A stretch of DNA of 64,000 nucleotides from Brachypterus glaber (Eukaryota; Arthropoda; Insecta; Coleoptera; Kateretidae), in contig OY294051.1 of NCBI GenBank assembly GCA_958510825.1, forward strand, positions 33,520,998-33,584,997. The letters run 5' to 3'. Below are positions 12,201-21,213 of this stretch, piece after piece; within the stretch, counting starts at the first letter, position 1; each line of letters begins with the position of its first letter. Under the pieces are notes generated by a model. The model ran no database searches. It had not been told where the DNA came from and worked only from the letters and a program-made list of their open reading frames with translations. The position numbers and the translations under genes were made by a program.

Positions 12201-14210
12201 TTTAGAGATTTCTATTACAGTGTATATCAAAACTCTTGCTTTTATTTATTTTTAATGAGATATTAATTTAAAAAAATATATACAAACATATCTAAATAAT
12301 TCCTAAATTAATTTGTACGAAAAAACTTATATGTATTGCGGACGTAAATACTATTTTAGAAACTTGTATATTTATAATTTTTTCTCTTTCTGTTTCAGTC
12401 CTATACACAATTCTCAAACCTGTGTCGCCACAAACGTATGCACGCAAATTGCCGTTCACAGATCAAGTGTGTAAAGTGTGGGCAAGCCTTCTCCACGGTC
12501 ACATCTTTATCCAAACATAAACGGTTTTGTGATTCAACATCACTATCTCAACCACTAGCTTCACCATCACAACATCCAATGGCTGGAAGTAATCCGTTTC
12601 ATTCTTTATACAGAAATCCATTGAGTTTTCCGTTTCCTCCACAATATCCACCTTTTCCACAAATGTTCAACCATCACAACACTCCTTCACCGTTTACTTT
12701 TAATCCTTTATTATTACACCAATTACCTAAGTATAAATTTGACGATATTTCGCCACCATCACCAAAGAAAGAGCCCTTAAGTCCTGTTCATCTATCACCA
12801 AATAGAGAAGGTTTTAAACCATTACCTATTTATAAATTTGATGAAGCTTCACCACAGCAACCAAAGAAACTAAGAACTCTAAGCCCTGAACACTTATCGC
12901 CTTGTAATGAGCGGTTTACACCACCAAGAATATCTTCTCTAGCTGCAAAAGTAAGTCCACCAACTGCTGAAGAAGCTAATCTGGTACCATCCCCAGCTAG
13001 ACCTGGTAACAATATTTTACCCCATCCAAGAGCTCAGATAACTTCAACACAACATTCTGAAGATGAAGAATTCCCTAAAGATCTGTCCAAAACTAGTGAA
13101 AATACTTCATCTAGACCAGTATCTTCTGCGAGTTCAGAAGATGGGGAACAGCCCCTAGATCTGAGTGTAGGATCAAAAAATTCTAAGACACCAGAGATTA
13201 AGGTGAAACAAGATATCATCCAGGTAATACCTACCACTCCACCAGCTTCAAGGAAGCGTAAACACGAAACGGTAGACGTGGTGGAAACTAAAGAAGAAAA
13301 TACAACACCATTAGCATCGGAGAAGGTAAATCTTACACCTCCGATGGCATACCCAAGACCAATACATCCTTTGATGTTAGAAATGTATAGAAACAATCTG
13401 ATGAACAATTACCCTACACCACCTGCTCAAGATAGGTTATTGTCGCCTCACTTTAACCACAGATTTCAATTGTTCAATACCTTACCTCCTCACGGTAGAA
13501 ATTTTGACCTGTTTAAACCAAATCTACAGAATTTTAACAGTGTTAAACCATTTCATGACGTCATCCAACAACAAAACCAGGGGAAAATCAAGGATAGATA
13601 CAGTTGTAAGTTTTGTGGAAAAGTTTTCCCAAGGAGTGCCAATTTAACGAGGCATTTGAGAACGCATACAGGTGAGCAACCTTATAAATGTAGATATTGT
13701 GAAAGATCCTTTAGTATTTCAAGTAATCTACAGAGGCATGTGAGGAATATCCACAATAAGGAAAAGCCCTTCAAATGCCCTTTATGTGAGAGATGTTTTG
13801 GACAGCAAACAAATCTAGACCGCCATTTGAAGAAGCACGAGTCTGGTGATGGTACTGAGGGCGTGGCAGTAGCGGATTCACCTGGTAGCAGTAACGAAAA
13901 TGAAAAAGAAGAATCGTACTTTGAAGAAATACGTACGTTTATGGGTAAAGTCGCGTATAACGGACAAGATTATTATAACCAAACAAGGTTCTATACGCCA
14001 CCATCTCATGATATTGACGTAGTAGGAAAGGACGATGATGATTCTGAAACGTATTCGGGACCAGTTGAAGATTATTCTTCGAATAAAAATGTGGAAGGAA
14101 TTACTGTTAAAGAAGAAATTACCGAAATAATAGACGTTGCCGAAACTAACGAAATCACGAAAATTACTAATAATAATGACCATGCTCTGAAAATTCCAGC
14201 TAAATGTTAA
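6165..14210 (+). CDS. hamlet/PRDM16/MECOM-like zinc-finger transcription factor, 3' three exons
   Basis: Joining 6165-6267, 9998-10325 and 12399-14210 gives an open frame of 746 residues plus stop. It contains six N-terminal-cluster C2H2-type fingers, the last ending in Cys (C-x2-C-x12-H-x3-C). A long Ser/Pro-rich linker follows, with PKDLS and PLDLS about 26 residues apart, then three C-terminal fingers and an acidic tail. This finger arrangement and the CtBP-type motifs are the hallmark of the EVI1/MECOM, PRDM16 and Drosophila hamlet family. These are nuclear DNA-binding regulators that recruit the CtBP corepressor and act in neuronal and sensory-organ fate in flies. Both introns interrupt fingers (phases 2 and 0), and all splice sites are GT-AG. 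The N-terminus is missing, so any PR domain lies upstream of the window or was not recognised. The ortholog call is strong at family level. The symbol is by analogy with Drosophila. Confidence 0.93.
7005..7350 (+). repeat. (GTCY)n-marked dispersed repeat
   Basis: A short ACCGACAGACAGACCG tract at about 7247-7262 follows text shared with other copies (settings such as AGCTCAAAGCG before a GACGG-type tract). A G10 run at 7329 follows. Related loci lie at 9160, 10430, 11665, 16010, 18570, 30030, 43600, 48600, 49330 and 52600. Helentron/DINE-like elements of insects are known to carry (GTCY)n tracts, so that class is inferred, not shown. Confidence 0.5.
7837..8350 (+). mobile_element. TA-flanked foldback MITE family F, left arm (copy 1)
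   Basis: It starts after TA with CAGAGCGGTCCAAAAGTCAC, the same terminus as at 20498 and 44514. It stays alignable through TTAAAATGTGGGCAGGG and GGGTATTTTTGTCAAAAT. The right arm with its poly-G tract is missing, so the copy is truncated or replaced by later sequence. Confidence 0.8.
8323..8537. repeat. degenerate direct duplication, period about 139 bp
   Basis: Two segments share the block GTTGAAATACACAATAAAAT, each preceded by an ATCATTTAAA word and followed by a T-rich stretch. The duplication is old and low-complexity. Confidence 0.55.
8844..9089. repeat. tandem duplication, period 139 bp
   Basis: Each half starts with AAACATTAAATCAC and ends with ACTTTTCAGTTTTATTAC. The halves differ by scattered substitutions and an A-run expansion. 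It is intronic, with no coding content. Confidence 0.75.
9160..9310 (-). repeat. (GTCY)n-marked dispersed repeat
   Basis: TGTCTGTCGGTCTC is followed by text (GGCTAAAGACTTCAAATTTG, then GGTAAAAATCGGGTTGGGG). The reverse complement of that text recurs at 49330-49410 and 49740-49820, split there by a MITE. Confidence 0.65.
9516..9569. other. short GC-rich island in intron
   Basis: It contains GCATTGGCGCCGCGTCGAC and a CGCGTC/GACGCG pair. It stands out in an intron of otherwise very low GC. No function can be assigned. Confidence 0.35.
9998..10325 (+). CDS. hamlet-like coding exon B (zinc fingers 1-5 in part)
   Basis: It follows TATTTTTCAG and ends AAG/GTGAG. It encodes the His half of finger 1 (LDEHLISKH), fingers 2-4 complete (CDLC...H-x4-H, CENC...H-x4-H, CPEC...H-x3-H), and the CEVC half of finger 5. 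The linker [20 protein letters not shown] is typical of the EVI1/PRDM16 N-terminal cluster. The exon is 328 nt and completes the phase-2 codon with one base. Confidence 0.95.
10430..10640 (-). repeat. (GTCY)n-marked dispersed repeat
   Basis: TGTCTGTCTGTATG is followed by a settings block (ACTTTTTAACGGAGTGTCCG) and a G-rich AAGGGGAGGGGGGG stretch. The layout mirrors 48600-48980, read on the other strand. Confidence 0.5.
11665..11870 (-). repeat. (GTCY)n-family repeat, decayed
   Basis: Contains GATCTGTCCAG, then CTTTGGGCTGATGACTTCAA and TTGGTTGGGGTGAGGGG. These blocks are homologous to 9190-9300, but the microsatellite core is almost gone. Confidence 0.5.
12399..14210 (+). CDS. hamlet-like terminal coding exon C
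   Basis: It starts with [18 protein letters not shown], the second half of finger 5, so the ATG at 12438 is internal and not a start. It continues with the C2HC finger [12 protein letters not shown]..., a roughly 340-residue Pro/Ser-rich linker with repeated SPHLSP-like and YKFDxxSP phrases, PKDLS (codons at 13074-13088) and PLDLS (13152-13166), three C2H2 fingers from Cys codon 13605 joined by TGEQPYKC and EKPFKC linkers, and an acidic C-terminus. The stop is TAA at 14208-14210. The linker and the second finger cluster sit in this single 1.8-kb exon. Confidence 0.96.
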   Translation, partial: SYTQFSNLCRHKRMHANCRSQIKCVKCGQAFSTVTSLSKHKRFCDSTSLSQPLASPSQHPMAGSNPFHSLYRNPLSFPFPPQYPPFPQMFNHHNTPSPFTFNPLLLHQLPKYKFDDISPPSPKKEPLSPVHLSPNREGFKPLPIYKFDEASPQQPKKLRTLSPEHLSPCNERFTPPRISSLAAKVSPPTAEEANLVPSPARPGNNILPHPRAQITSTQHSEDEEFPKDLSKTSENTSSRPVSSASSEDGEQPLDLSVGSKNSKTPEIKVKQDIIQVIPTTPPASRKRKHETVDVVETKEENTTPLASEKVNLTPPMAYPRPIHPLMLEMYRNNLMNNYPTPPAQDRLLSPHFNHRFQLFNTLPPHGRNFDLFKPNLQNFNSVKPFHDVIQQQNQGKIKDRYSCKFCGKVFPRSANLTRHLRTHTGEQPYKCRYCERSFSISSNLQRHVRNIHNKEKPFKCPLCERCFGQQTNLDRHLKKHESGDGTEGVAVADSPGSSNENEKEESYFEEIRTFMGKVAYNGQDYYNQTRFYTPPSHDIDVVGKDDDDSETYSGPVEDYSSNKNVEGITVKEEITEIIDVAETNEITKITNNNDHALKIPAKC

Positions 14211-14786
14211 TCTAATTTGTTGCAATTTTATTAAAATTAATTAAAGAACTGTACATTTTTTAAATTTTATTCTGTGAATATTTTAGTAGTGGTACGATTT
14301 AAAAGTTCACTCCATCTGGTTTATATTTGTAAAGCTTTAGGTATTTTTAAGGCATTGGCATATATGTAAAAAAAGATGCCAGCAGTTTTAGGTAGACCCA
14401 ACAGCACCAAATTTAAAAAGTAGTACAATGGCTGTTAAATTTATGCCAATATCTGCATTTTTTTGATTTCCCTATCGAAAATCTTGGTTCTTGAGTAAAG
14501 TTTTTATTGAAGAGAAAGGTTTGAACAAAGGACTTTTTATATATAAGATATGGGGTTTTTGTTAAATCTTTCAGCCTTTATTAAGTTGTTTTAGACTTAA
14601 TTTCAATTTAGTAAAGGCATAAATAAGAGGTTGTTGAAAATAAAAGGTTTATAAATTGGGCTGGCCCACAAAAATTACTAAAGGGCTAAATTAAAGTTGG
14701 ATTAAGGCCAAGATTTTTGACATAGTGCTTTTAAAAAAAAAATACCCGACGTGACATGCTTGCTTCTTTACTTTTCTATTATACCT

Positions 14787-14973
14787 ACATAAAAAAAACA
14801 ATCTAGTTACCTCAACAAAAAAAAATAAATAAAAAATATGATACAACTATTTTTCTGGTTAGAAAAACCAGAATATTTGATTGTCTGAGCCATAAAAATA
14901 ACGGTGCCATATTTATATTATATTATATTATATTTTTCTGGTTAAAGTAACTAGATTGTTTTTTTTTATGTAA
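14787..14973. repeat. inverted repeat in the 3' UTR region
   Basis: ACATAAAAAAAACAATCTAGTTAC at the left has its complement ending at 14973. The spacer is about 130 bases and contains a second smaller inverted repeat (TTTTTCTGGTT/AACCAGAA). It is either a small MITE or a foldable UTR element. Confidence 0.65.
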
Positions 14974-15263
14974 GAAAACGCCAATTTAATAATGAATTTT
15001 TGATTAATATTATTGGTATTGTGATTTTGTACCTAATTTTGTCTGTGAGGACTCTAAGATGGTGAATTTAGTTAATCATAATATAAGGTATTTATTGTAT
15101 ATAGGAATTGTTATTCTTGGTAATTGTATATCTAAATATAAAAAAAAAGTTTTGTATAAAGTTCCTACACGTTTTTAAAATACTGTCAATTTTAAGACAC
15201 AATTAAGCACTTTTAAAATTTCGAGGGCACATTTGGACCTATGAATAAATTAAAATAAAAACA

Positions 15264-15296
15264 AAATAAAGCATTTTGCATTGTTGCTTTATTTTG
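15264..15296. terminator. candidate polyadenylation hairpin with AATAAA on both strands
   Basis: AAAATAAAGCA and TGCTTTATTTT face each other across a short loop, so both strands carry AATAAA. It could serve the hamlet-like transcript on + and any convergent transcript on -. This is inferred from sequence only. Confidence 0.4.
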
Positions 15297-15794
15297 ATTA
15301 ATTTATTTATGTATATTGTAAATGTTTGTAATGTATATAAAACTTTGTGTGATTATAGTTATTTTGTAAATACTAGAAAAGCCCTTTTGTTAAATATGTA
15401 CTTAAATATTATTATCAGGCGGTTATAAATTGTAAGAAAGCATGATTTTATAAATTTATTATTTAATACAATCGAAATTTTAATTTAGAAAAGTCAAAAA
15501 TGAGCCAAAGTTTAATTTTAACATGTTTTTTTTTTGTATTTTTTATTTTGTATAAAACGTTTTCTTTATTTTTTAAGTATATAGTGTTGAAACGTACTAG
15601 TGCATAGTTTATATTGAATAAAACTGGAGTTTATACACTCATTTTATCAATCACCCGTATATTATTAGGCATTTTAACCACTGACTGTAAACTAAATTTA
15701 AATAAAATTTATTGCAGTATAATTTTTTGTTTTAATCATATATTGATTTTTATCTTGCTTTTAAGAACACAGTGAAAAAAAAAACTCAAAATTA

Positions 15795-15836
15795 ATAAGC
15801 CAACGTTTCGCCCCTTAATGTTGGGGCTTCTTCAGG
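15795..15836 (-). ncRNA. degenerate hammerhead-like motif in a repeat
   Basis: The minus strand reads CCTGAAGAAGCCCC, a loop, then GGGGCGAAACGTT. That places a CUGAAGA box, a 5-bp GCCCC/GGGGC stem and a GAAA box in the correct order. An extra A sits before stem II, stem III would be only a palindromic ACGU, and stem I pairs poorly. It is probably a relic, or a dimer-dependent form, of the ribozyme motifs known from some retroelement ends. Confidence 0.35.
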
Positions 15837-16009
15837 TCAAATTTATTAAAACAATATAATAATAAATATAAAAACTAGTGTAAAAGATAAAAATATTAAT
15901 AAATTAAATTTACATTAAAAAATTTAAAAAAAAAATTGGCATTCAATAGAACATTAAACCTTAACACAGGCTTTAATTTCCATTCTAGGAGTTTCGTTGC
16001 TCAAATCAA

Positions 16010-16110
16010 AAAACGAGAGCCTTCTAAGATCGCTCTGTTGTTCGTCCGTCTTTTTGTTTGTCTGTTTGTCCGTCTGCCACAGCCATTTATTTTAGGAACT
16101 TTATAACCTA
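16010..16110 (-). repeat. (GTCY)n-marked dispersed repeat
   Basis: The GTCCGTCTTTTTGTTTGTCTG tract with TTTGTCCGTCTGCC is followed by text ending near TGAAATTTGGCATAC. The right part is overwritten by the MITE at 16196. Confidence 0.5.
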
Positions 16111-16195
16111 GGTACCTATCTGAAATTTGGCATACAAGAAAATTTGATACAAGAATGTATAGTGAAGTTTTTTTCTTGTCAAGAAATGAAACATA

Positions 16196-16613
16196 CACTG
16201 AAAAAAAGGATCCTTTGCGGTAATGACATATGAAATTAGGCCAAATGCTTCGCACTCTTGAATACGTCCAAAATCGCCTTCTCTTAATATGAAAATATAA
16301 TTCACTTGCCAAGAACTTTCTGATTCTTTAACTTAAAATTGTTTAATCTTGGGTCAAATGCAAGTGGTCTTGTCTCAAAAGAAAAATTCTTTGGCCAAAG
16401 TATTTAAAATTATTTAATTTTTAACAATCTTAAAACAAGATAAATGGTTTTTGCCTCAAATGAGCCAGGTCCAAGAGAATTTTTAAAATATTTTAAAAGC
16501 GACACTTTTCTTGAGACAAGATACTTTTGTTTGAAGATACACATCTTTTAAGCTAAAAGAATAACTGCCAAGAGAGTTGACTACTTTGAGCCAAGAACGT
16601 CATTTTTTCAGTG
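16196..16613. mobile_element. TA-flanked TIR MITE (CACTG termini)
   Basis: The element starts CACTGAAAAAAAGG after TA and ends CATTTTTTCAGTG before TA. TA duplication and short TIRs suggest a Tc1/mariner-type MITE. A second element beginning CACTGATAAAAAGGA abuts at 16616. Confidence 0.7.
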
Positions 16614-16615
16614 TA

Positions 16616-16790
16616 CACTGATAAAAAGGATTTTTTTGGATATGACCAATTAAATTATTTGGTTGTGAGTAACAAATTTTATTTGAGTCAAATAAATATT
16701 TAGTTCAGGTAAACAAATATTTTAATTTCAAATTAATGGGAACAAAATAGTTTATTTGGCAGAAATAAAATTTATTTGCCACAGATTTTT
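16616..16790 (+). mobile_element. partial second CACTG-terminus MITE
   Basis: It begins CACTGATAAAAAGGATTTT immediately after the TA of the previous element. A matching right end was not found, so it is truncated. The text TTATTTGAGTCAAATAAATA suggests internal repetition. Confidence 0.5.
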
Positions 16791-16829
16791 TTTCGATTTT
16801 TTTTTTTTGAAAAACTTGAAAAATGTTTC

Positions 16830-17744
16830 TACTTTTTGATTTTAATGAACCTAGGCCTATAGCGGAAAGCATTATTTTGTTGGCAGAAGTATTTTTTATA
16901 AAAATTTTAGAAGCAAGTATTTTTTTTGTTGGCAGCAGAATCTTATACATTGTGATGTTACAAAATTTTATTAGATATAAATCATTACTTTTGAAACAAA
17001 TTACATTCGCACCGGTTAATGTTTTAAATCGAATTGTGAAATTTTTAATGCGTAAAAATTATATTACAATTATTCAGTTACATGCTACCAATTATCTAAA
17101 GCCTGTAGGGTACTTTTTAATTAAATTTTAAAGATATCATTAAATTTTAACACTCTGAATTTCAATTGATATTAAGTTTTATTATTTAATGGGGTGAAAG
17201 GTGAAATAAATTGGAGAGGTAGTACCTTTTATTTTAACTACGATTATAATATTAACAAATTTTTAAATAATAATTATTTATTTTTTATTTATTTTTTTAA
17301 TAATTAATAACGAAAATTGGATCTTGCATAATAACAAACTACTCCATTTATTATCATTAATAATAATATTCGTTAATTAACAGTTAGTAGTACTGTAATA
17401 AAGTAGTACTATACTATATTAAAATAATTAAGTACTACTAGTATTATTAGTATATTAATATTAATATTGATATATGAATATCACACCGCCTACTGTAAAC
17501 ATCCCTATAATTACACGTGGCACGAATACAACGACCCTAGGGTATCTTCAATTTCACCAACATCCATCGTATCAGGGGATGCTTACATATTATTTTACGA
17601 ACAAGGTCAAAAATATTTGAAGCTTTTATTTTATTTCTCTTCTTTTTACTTATTTGTTACTATTATTTTACTTGATTGTTAATTATTTTTTTTTTAAGTT
17701 ACTATGTATATTTGTAAACATTATCTGAATAAATAATTAGATAT
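16830..17744. other. AT-rich sequence, start of AGTAGTAC-rich landscape
   Basis: The segment near 16838-16885 resembles 9325-9380 (GATTTTAATGAACCTNGGCCTATA). From 17385, AGTAGTACT-type words begin to recur. No gene is supported. Confidence 0.45.
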
Positions 17745-18002
17745 ATATCTGGACCCTGGAGGTAAAGGACACCATGTCCATTTTTTTGTGAAATAGAGTT
17801 ATCACCATGTCCTTGATATGCATTTTTCGCTTTATATAGAGGTTCAGGGCACTAAATCCAGTTACTATAAATAACGGAAATAATACAATGGAAAACTAAA
17901 CCATGTCCATGCATCTAAAGGGAGAACAAAATCAAAAACTTGCTCTCCTGAAAAATCACGTTTTTGTGACATGGTGTCGTTTACCTCTAGGGTCCAGATA
18001 TA
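17745..18002. mobile_element. TIR MITE with GGACCCT termini
   Basis: The left end ATATCTGGACCCTGGAGGTA and the right end reverse complement ATATCTGGACCCTAGAGGTA match in 19 of 20 bases. CCATGTC words repeat inside. The element is 258 bp with no ORF. It directly abuts the TTAA-flanked MITE at 18007. Confidence 0.85.
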
Positions 18003-18006
18003 TTAA

Positions 18007-18424
18007 CCCCTTCCGCCCCATTGTATCCATGTATGGATATTTGTAGGTATAGCAAAATTTGCCACAATATCCACAGTTGGATATTTGTTTACAGGATTTT
18101 CCATATACATTTTAATCTGGTGAGGGGACCTGTACCTACGAACTAATAACTCTTCTTTCTAGAATACGCATACCGTTAAAATAAAGTATCGCCAACATCT
18201 CGGTTTGTTTGTAAACAAATAGAAGGTATATTGAGGCCTGAACAATAAAGATTACCAGTAACTGGTATTGTTGTCTCTGTTAGAACAAAGATGTGCGAGT
18301 AAGACAGACGAATGTTTATGTTGCCGACGTTTTTGTCAGTTTTTACGAATGAAATGCCTATTCTAGAAAGAAGAGTTATTAGTTCGTTGACCTGTACCTT
18401 GAAAACCGGCTGGAGCGGAAGGGG
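18007..18424. mobile_element. TTAA-flanked (piggyBac-like) MITE with nested insertion
   Basis: The ends CCCCTTCCGC and GCGGAAGGGG are flanked on both sides by TTAA, the target duplication of piggyBac elements. A shorter relative without the insert lies at 36628-36784. The piggyBac assignment rests on TSD and terminal structure. Confidence 0.8.
18138..18388. mobile_element. nested 251-bp TIR element inside the TTAA MITE
   Basis: The ends ACGAACTAATAACTCTTC and the matching reverse complement form long TIRs. GACCTGTACCT is duplicated on each side (18127-18137, 18389-18399) and occurs once at the empty site in the related copy near 36750. An 11-bp duplication with long TIRs is typical of Mutator-like elements. 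Confidence 0.8.
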
Positions 18425-18479
18425 TTAATAATATACAGGGTATACTATTATTATTCGTATTATACTTTTCACAGCGCAT

Positions 18480-18730
18480 GCGCTAGAATAGTATTATACG
18501 TTAGTTTTGAATTTCCCAACATCGTCCTAGAAAAAAAAATTCGTGAAAAAATTAAGAATTTTTTTTTTGTCCGCCCGTCCGTCTGTCCTCCCGATCTCAC
18601 GATTTTGTTAACACGAAAAATCAAGAACAAATAATCTTATCGACTTGAAAATTTCAGGAAAAATCAAGTTTTATGAGGTGAAGATCCCTATTGTTTTTGA
18701 AAGTGATCCTCCCATCATTAAAAAAAATAA
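18480..18730 (+). repeat. (GTCY)n-marked repeat
   Basis: GTCCGCCCGTCCGTCTGTCC lies in an otherwise AT-rich stretch. A 12-bp palindrome AGCGCATGCGCT lies just upstream at 18473-18484. Confidence 0.5.
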
Positions 18731-19549
18731 GTTTTTTTTTTCGTTTTTCGGAAAAAGAAAAAAAAAAGTTGAATTTTTTTTTTATTTTTGTTTTGAAAAA
18801 AAAATTGTTGAACTATTTGGGAAAATGCAATATACCATTTATTCTGAATGCTTAGCATTACATATATTCACGGCTTGTTTTAATTATAGGTTTAAAGAAT
18901 TTGCCATAAATTATTGATAGATAATAATAACTGTTTACTACAACTTTTTATCGTTTAAAGATATAATTACTGATATATCTTTCTGTGTGCAACACCTTTC
19001 ATATGTTAGAACATAACCATAAAATTTAATATCTGGAACGATTCAAAACATCTGAAAATGATAAATTTAAATCTAATATGCACTTAAAAAGATTTATATC
19101 TGGTAAAATAATAGTGTAGATAGTAGTACTTAATAGTACCTACCTATTTTTACAGTGTTTCTTGGTACGGCTTACTCAGTTTTCAAATTTTTAGTAGAAA
19201 ATCTGCAATATATCATACATTATCTAATAAGTACTACCTGCTACAATTGTAAGTGTTTTTAATAACTGATTCATTTCACTTTACTTTATATTTGAATAGT
19301 TTACTAATAAATATTACTTATCTATTACTTATTTCATAAGATCTATATTAAACTTAAGTTCTTAAAATTAAAGAAATGTAAATATATAAAAATGAAAACT
19401 TTAAATATTTAAAAAAAAATATTTTTACTAATGCATAGACAATGTTTAATTTTTAGGAGATGTTTTATCTTTACAGACAATGATATAATAATACTTAATT
19501 ATTTTTTACCAAAAGAGATTTTTTCCAAATATTTTATATTATATTGTTG
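18731..19549. other. no gene recognised; AGTAGTAC words present
   Basis: AT-rich, with words such as AGTAGTACTTAATAGTACC near 19125 and AAGTACTACC near 19231. A 90-residue frame at 18645-18917 is low-complexity and not called. Confidence 0.4.
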
Positions 19550-19765
19550 TGCGCTGATAAAAGTACGACACGCCGAGAAATAGGCCTAAAGGTCTGTGAA
19601 CCAGCGAGCAGTACTATTATCAAAATACAGATTATTGCTAATTTAATTTACTTTATTATGCGCTGCTAGATAGTACAGGGTACGATCCGCCAAGAGAGAG
19701 ACCAAAGCGTCTGTTTACCGGCGAGTAGTACGCAGTGGCGGGCGGGGTGGGTGTAGTCACTTTCA
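19550..19765. repeat. two diverged copies of a CG-containing module
   Basis: Near 19555 and 19660 the same word order recurs: TGCGCTG, a TACGA-type word, CGCC, AGAGA or GAAATA, a GTCTGT word, CAGCGAGCAGTAC or CGGCGAGTAGTAC. GC content is higher than the surroundings. It could be an old duplication with regulatory content. Confidence 0.45.
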
Positions 19766-20103
19766 CTGCAGTAGCTAGAGCTAAATTTGCGTCATCAAGG
19801 ACAAGTGACTATCACGCCCAAGAGGCTGTAAAATATTTCCACTGATAGTGATTTTTTGTAGTACTAATCTACATAATGTTTTATATAAAACTAACATATA
19901 TTGTTAAATTTTTTTAGATTTAAATCAACTTATAGGTGGTACCATGTAGATACCATCACAATATTATAAAGAAAAAGTTCTACCATTCAGCTTTTAAAGG
20001 CAAAAGGTTTTAAAAATAATAGTACTGTACCGCTGTCATTAATAATTACAAATGGTAGCGGTACAGTATTAATATTATAATAGTTCATATAATATAGAAC
20101 ATA
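19766..20103. other. no gene recognised
   Basis: Unannotated sequence with short inverted words around GTACTGTACCGCTGTC/GGTAGCGGTACAGTA near 20020-20065, which form a small hairpin. Confidence 0.4.
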
Positions 20104-20339
20104 CAGAGCCGTCCATAAGTCACAAGATTTAAAATGATGTAACATACGACCCTCCTTTCCATTTAAAAAAATGTCCCCCCATGCCCCCTACCCAGATTTT
20201 AAGAGCTGAAAGTATCAAATATATGCTAAAAGATAGTTTAAGTTGTCTTATTTAAGAGTTCTAGATTTGAAGTCGATATCTCAACTCGTTCAAAAGTTAA
20301 GAGAAGGGGGGGGGGGGGGGTGACTTTTGGACCGATCTG
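20104..20339. mobile_element. foldback family F, short deletion derivative (copy 2)
   Basis: TA-flanked. The left end CAGAGCCGTCCATAAGTCAC is joined directly to right-arm sequence, which ends in a long G run and GTGACTTTTGGACCGATCTG. The loop and most of the left arm are absent. TA follows at 20340. Confidence 0.85.
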
Positions 20340-20497
20340 TATAATACTACTGTGTAATACAATATATTTAAAATTTTGTGAAAATTTTACTCAATTCATG
20401 AAGTAGTATTTACCACTTTCCTACTAGGTACTACTAGTGCAAAATTGATGTTACAATAAAGTTATTTAATTTAACCAATACATCGCATTCCATTATA

Positions 20498-21213
20498 CAG
20501 AGCGGTCCAAAAGTCACCCTCCCCCCCTCTTAACTTTTGAACGAGTTTAGATATCGACTTCAAATTTAGAACTCTTAAATAAGACAACTTAAACTATCTT
20601 TAAGCATATATTTAATACTTTTATCTCTTAAAATGTGGGCAGGGGGGGCATGGGGCGACATTTTTTAAATGGAAAGGTGGGTCGTGTGATACATAATTTT
20701 AAAGCCTTTAAAATTCTCCATTTAACTGTATATTTTTTATTTTTTTTAAACATTTTTTTTTGGGTTTAAAATAGGGTTTAAAATGGGTATTTTTGTCAAA
20801 ATTTCTCTAAAAAATTCAAACAATTTTTTAAAAATGCCTAATTTCATAATGAAAAAAAGTATATTATACTTTTCAACTAATTTTAGTTGACATAAATAAA
20901 AATTAACAAAAAAAAAACTTAAAAATTTATTTTTTTAGCACAAAAGACTAAAAAATCAAAACCTTAAAAACATGTTTAAAAAATTAAAAAATGTATGGTT
21001 ATATAGAGAATTTTAAAAACTTTAAAATGATGTATCACACGACCCCCCTTTCTATTTGAAAAAAATTCCCCCCATGCAACCCTGCCCACATTTTAAGAGA
21101 TAAAAGTATCAAATATATGCTTAAAGATAGTTTAAGTTGTCTTATTTAAAAGTTTTAAATTTGAAATCGATATCTCAACTCGTTCAAAAGTTAAGAGGGG
21201 GGGGGGGGGTGAC
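20498..21213. mobile_element. foldback family F, copy 3
   Basis: It has arms of about 240 bp separated by an AT-rich loop. The left end is intact (CAGAGCGGTCCAAAAGTCAC). The right arm ends in GGGGGTGAC and lacks the outermost 17 bases, so the copy is truncated at the right terminus. No transposase is encoded. Confidence 0.85.

Larger units (their letters stand above)
10326..12398 (+). other. hamlet-like intron (2.1 kb)
   Basis: A GT-AG intron of phase 0 ending with a T/C-rich tract and TGTTTCAG. It holds two repeats with GTCY words (10430-10640, 11665-11870). The remainder is AT-rich without recognisable exons. Confidence 0.85.
14211..15640 (+). other. probable 3' UTR and downstream region of hamlet-like gene
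   Basis: There is no open frame. AATAAA signals occur at 15244 and 15265, and another candidate lies near 15616. Three UGUANAUA Pumilio-type octamers occur at 15096, 15332 and 15365. The true end cannot be fixed without transcripts. Confidence 0.5.

Noticed and set aside
13034..13408. Minus-strand frames under the last hamlet exon (also 12830-13012 and 13878-14225)
   Set aside because: They mirror the + strand coding sequence and have no family motif.
12438..14210. ATG at 12438 as the start of a 590-residue protein
   Set aside because: The residues just before it complete a zinc finger ([13 protein letters not shown]) whose first half lies in the exon at 9998-10325, and a good acceptor precedes 12399. 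The ATG is internal.
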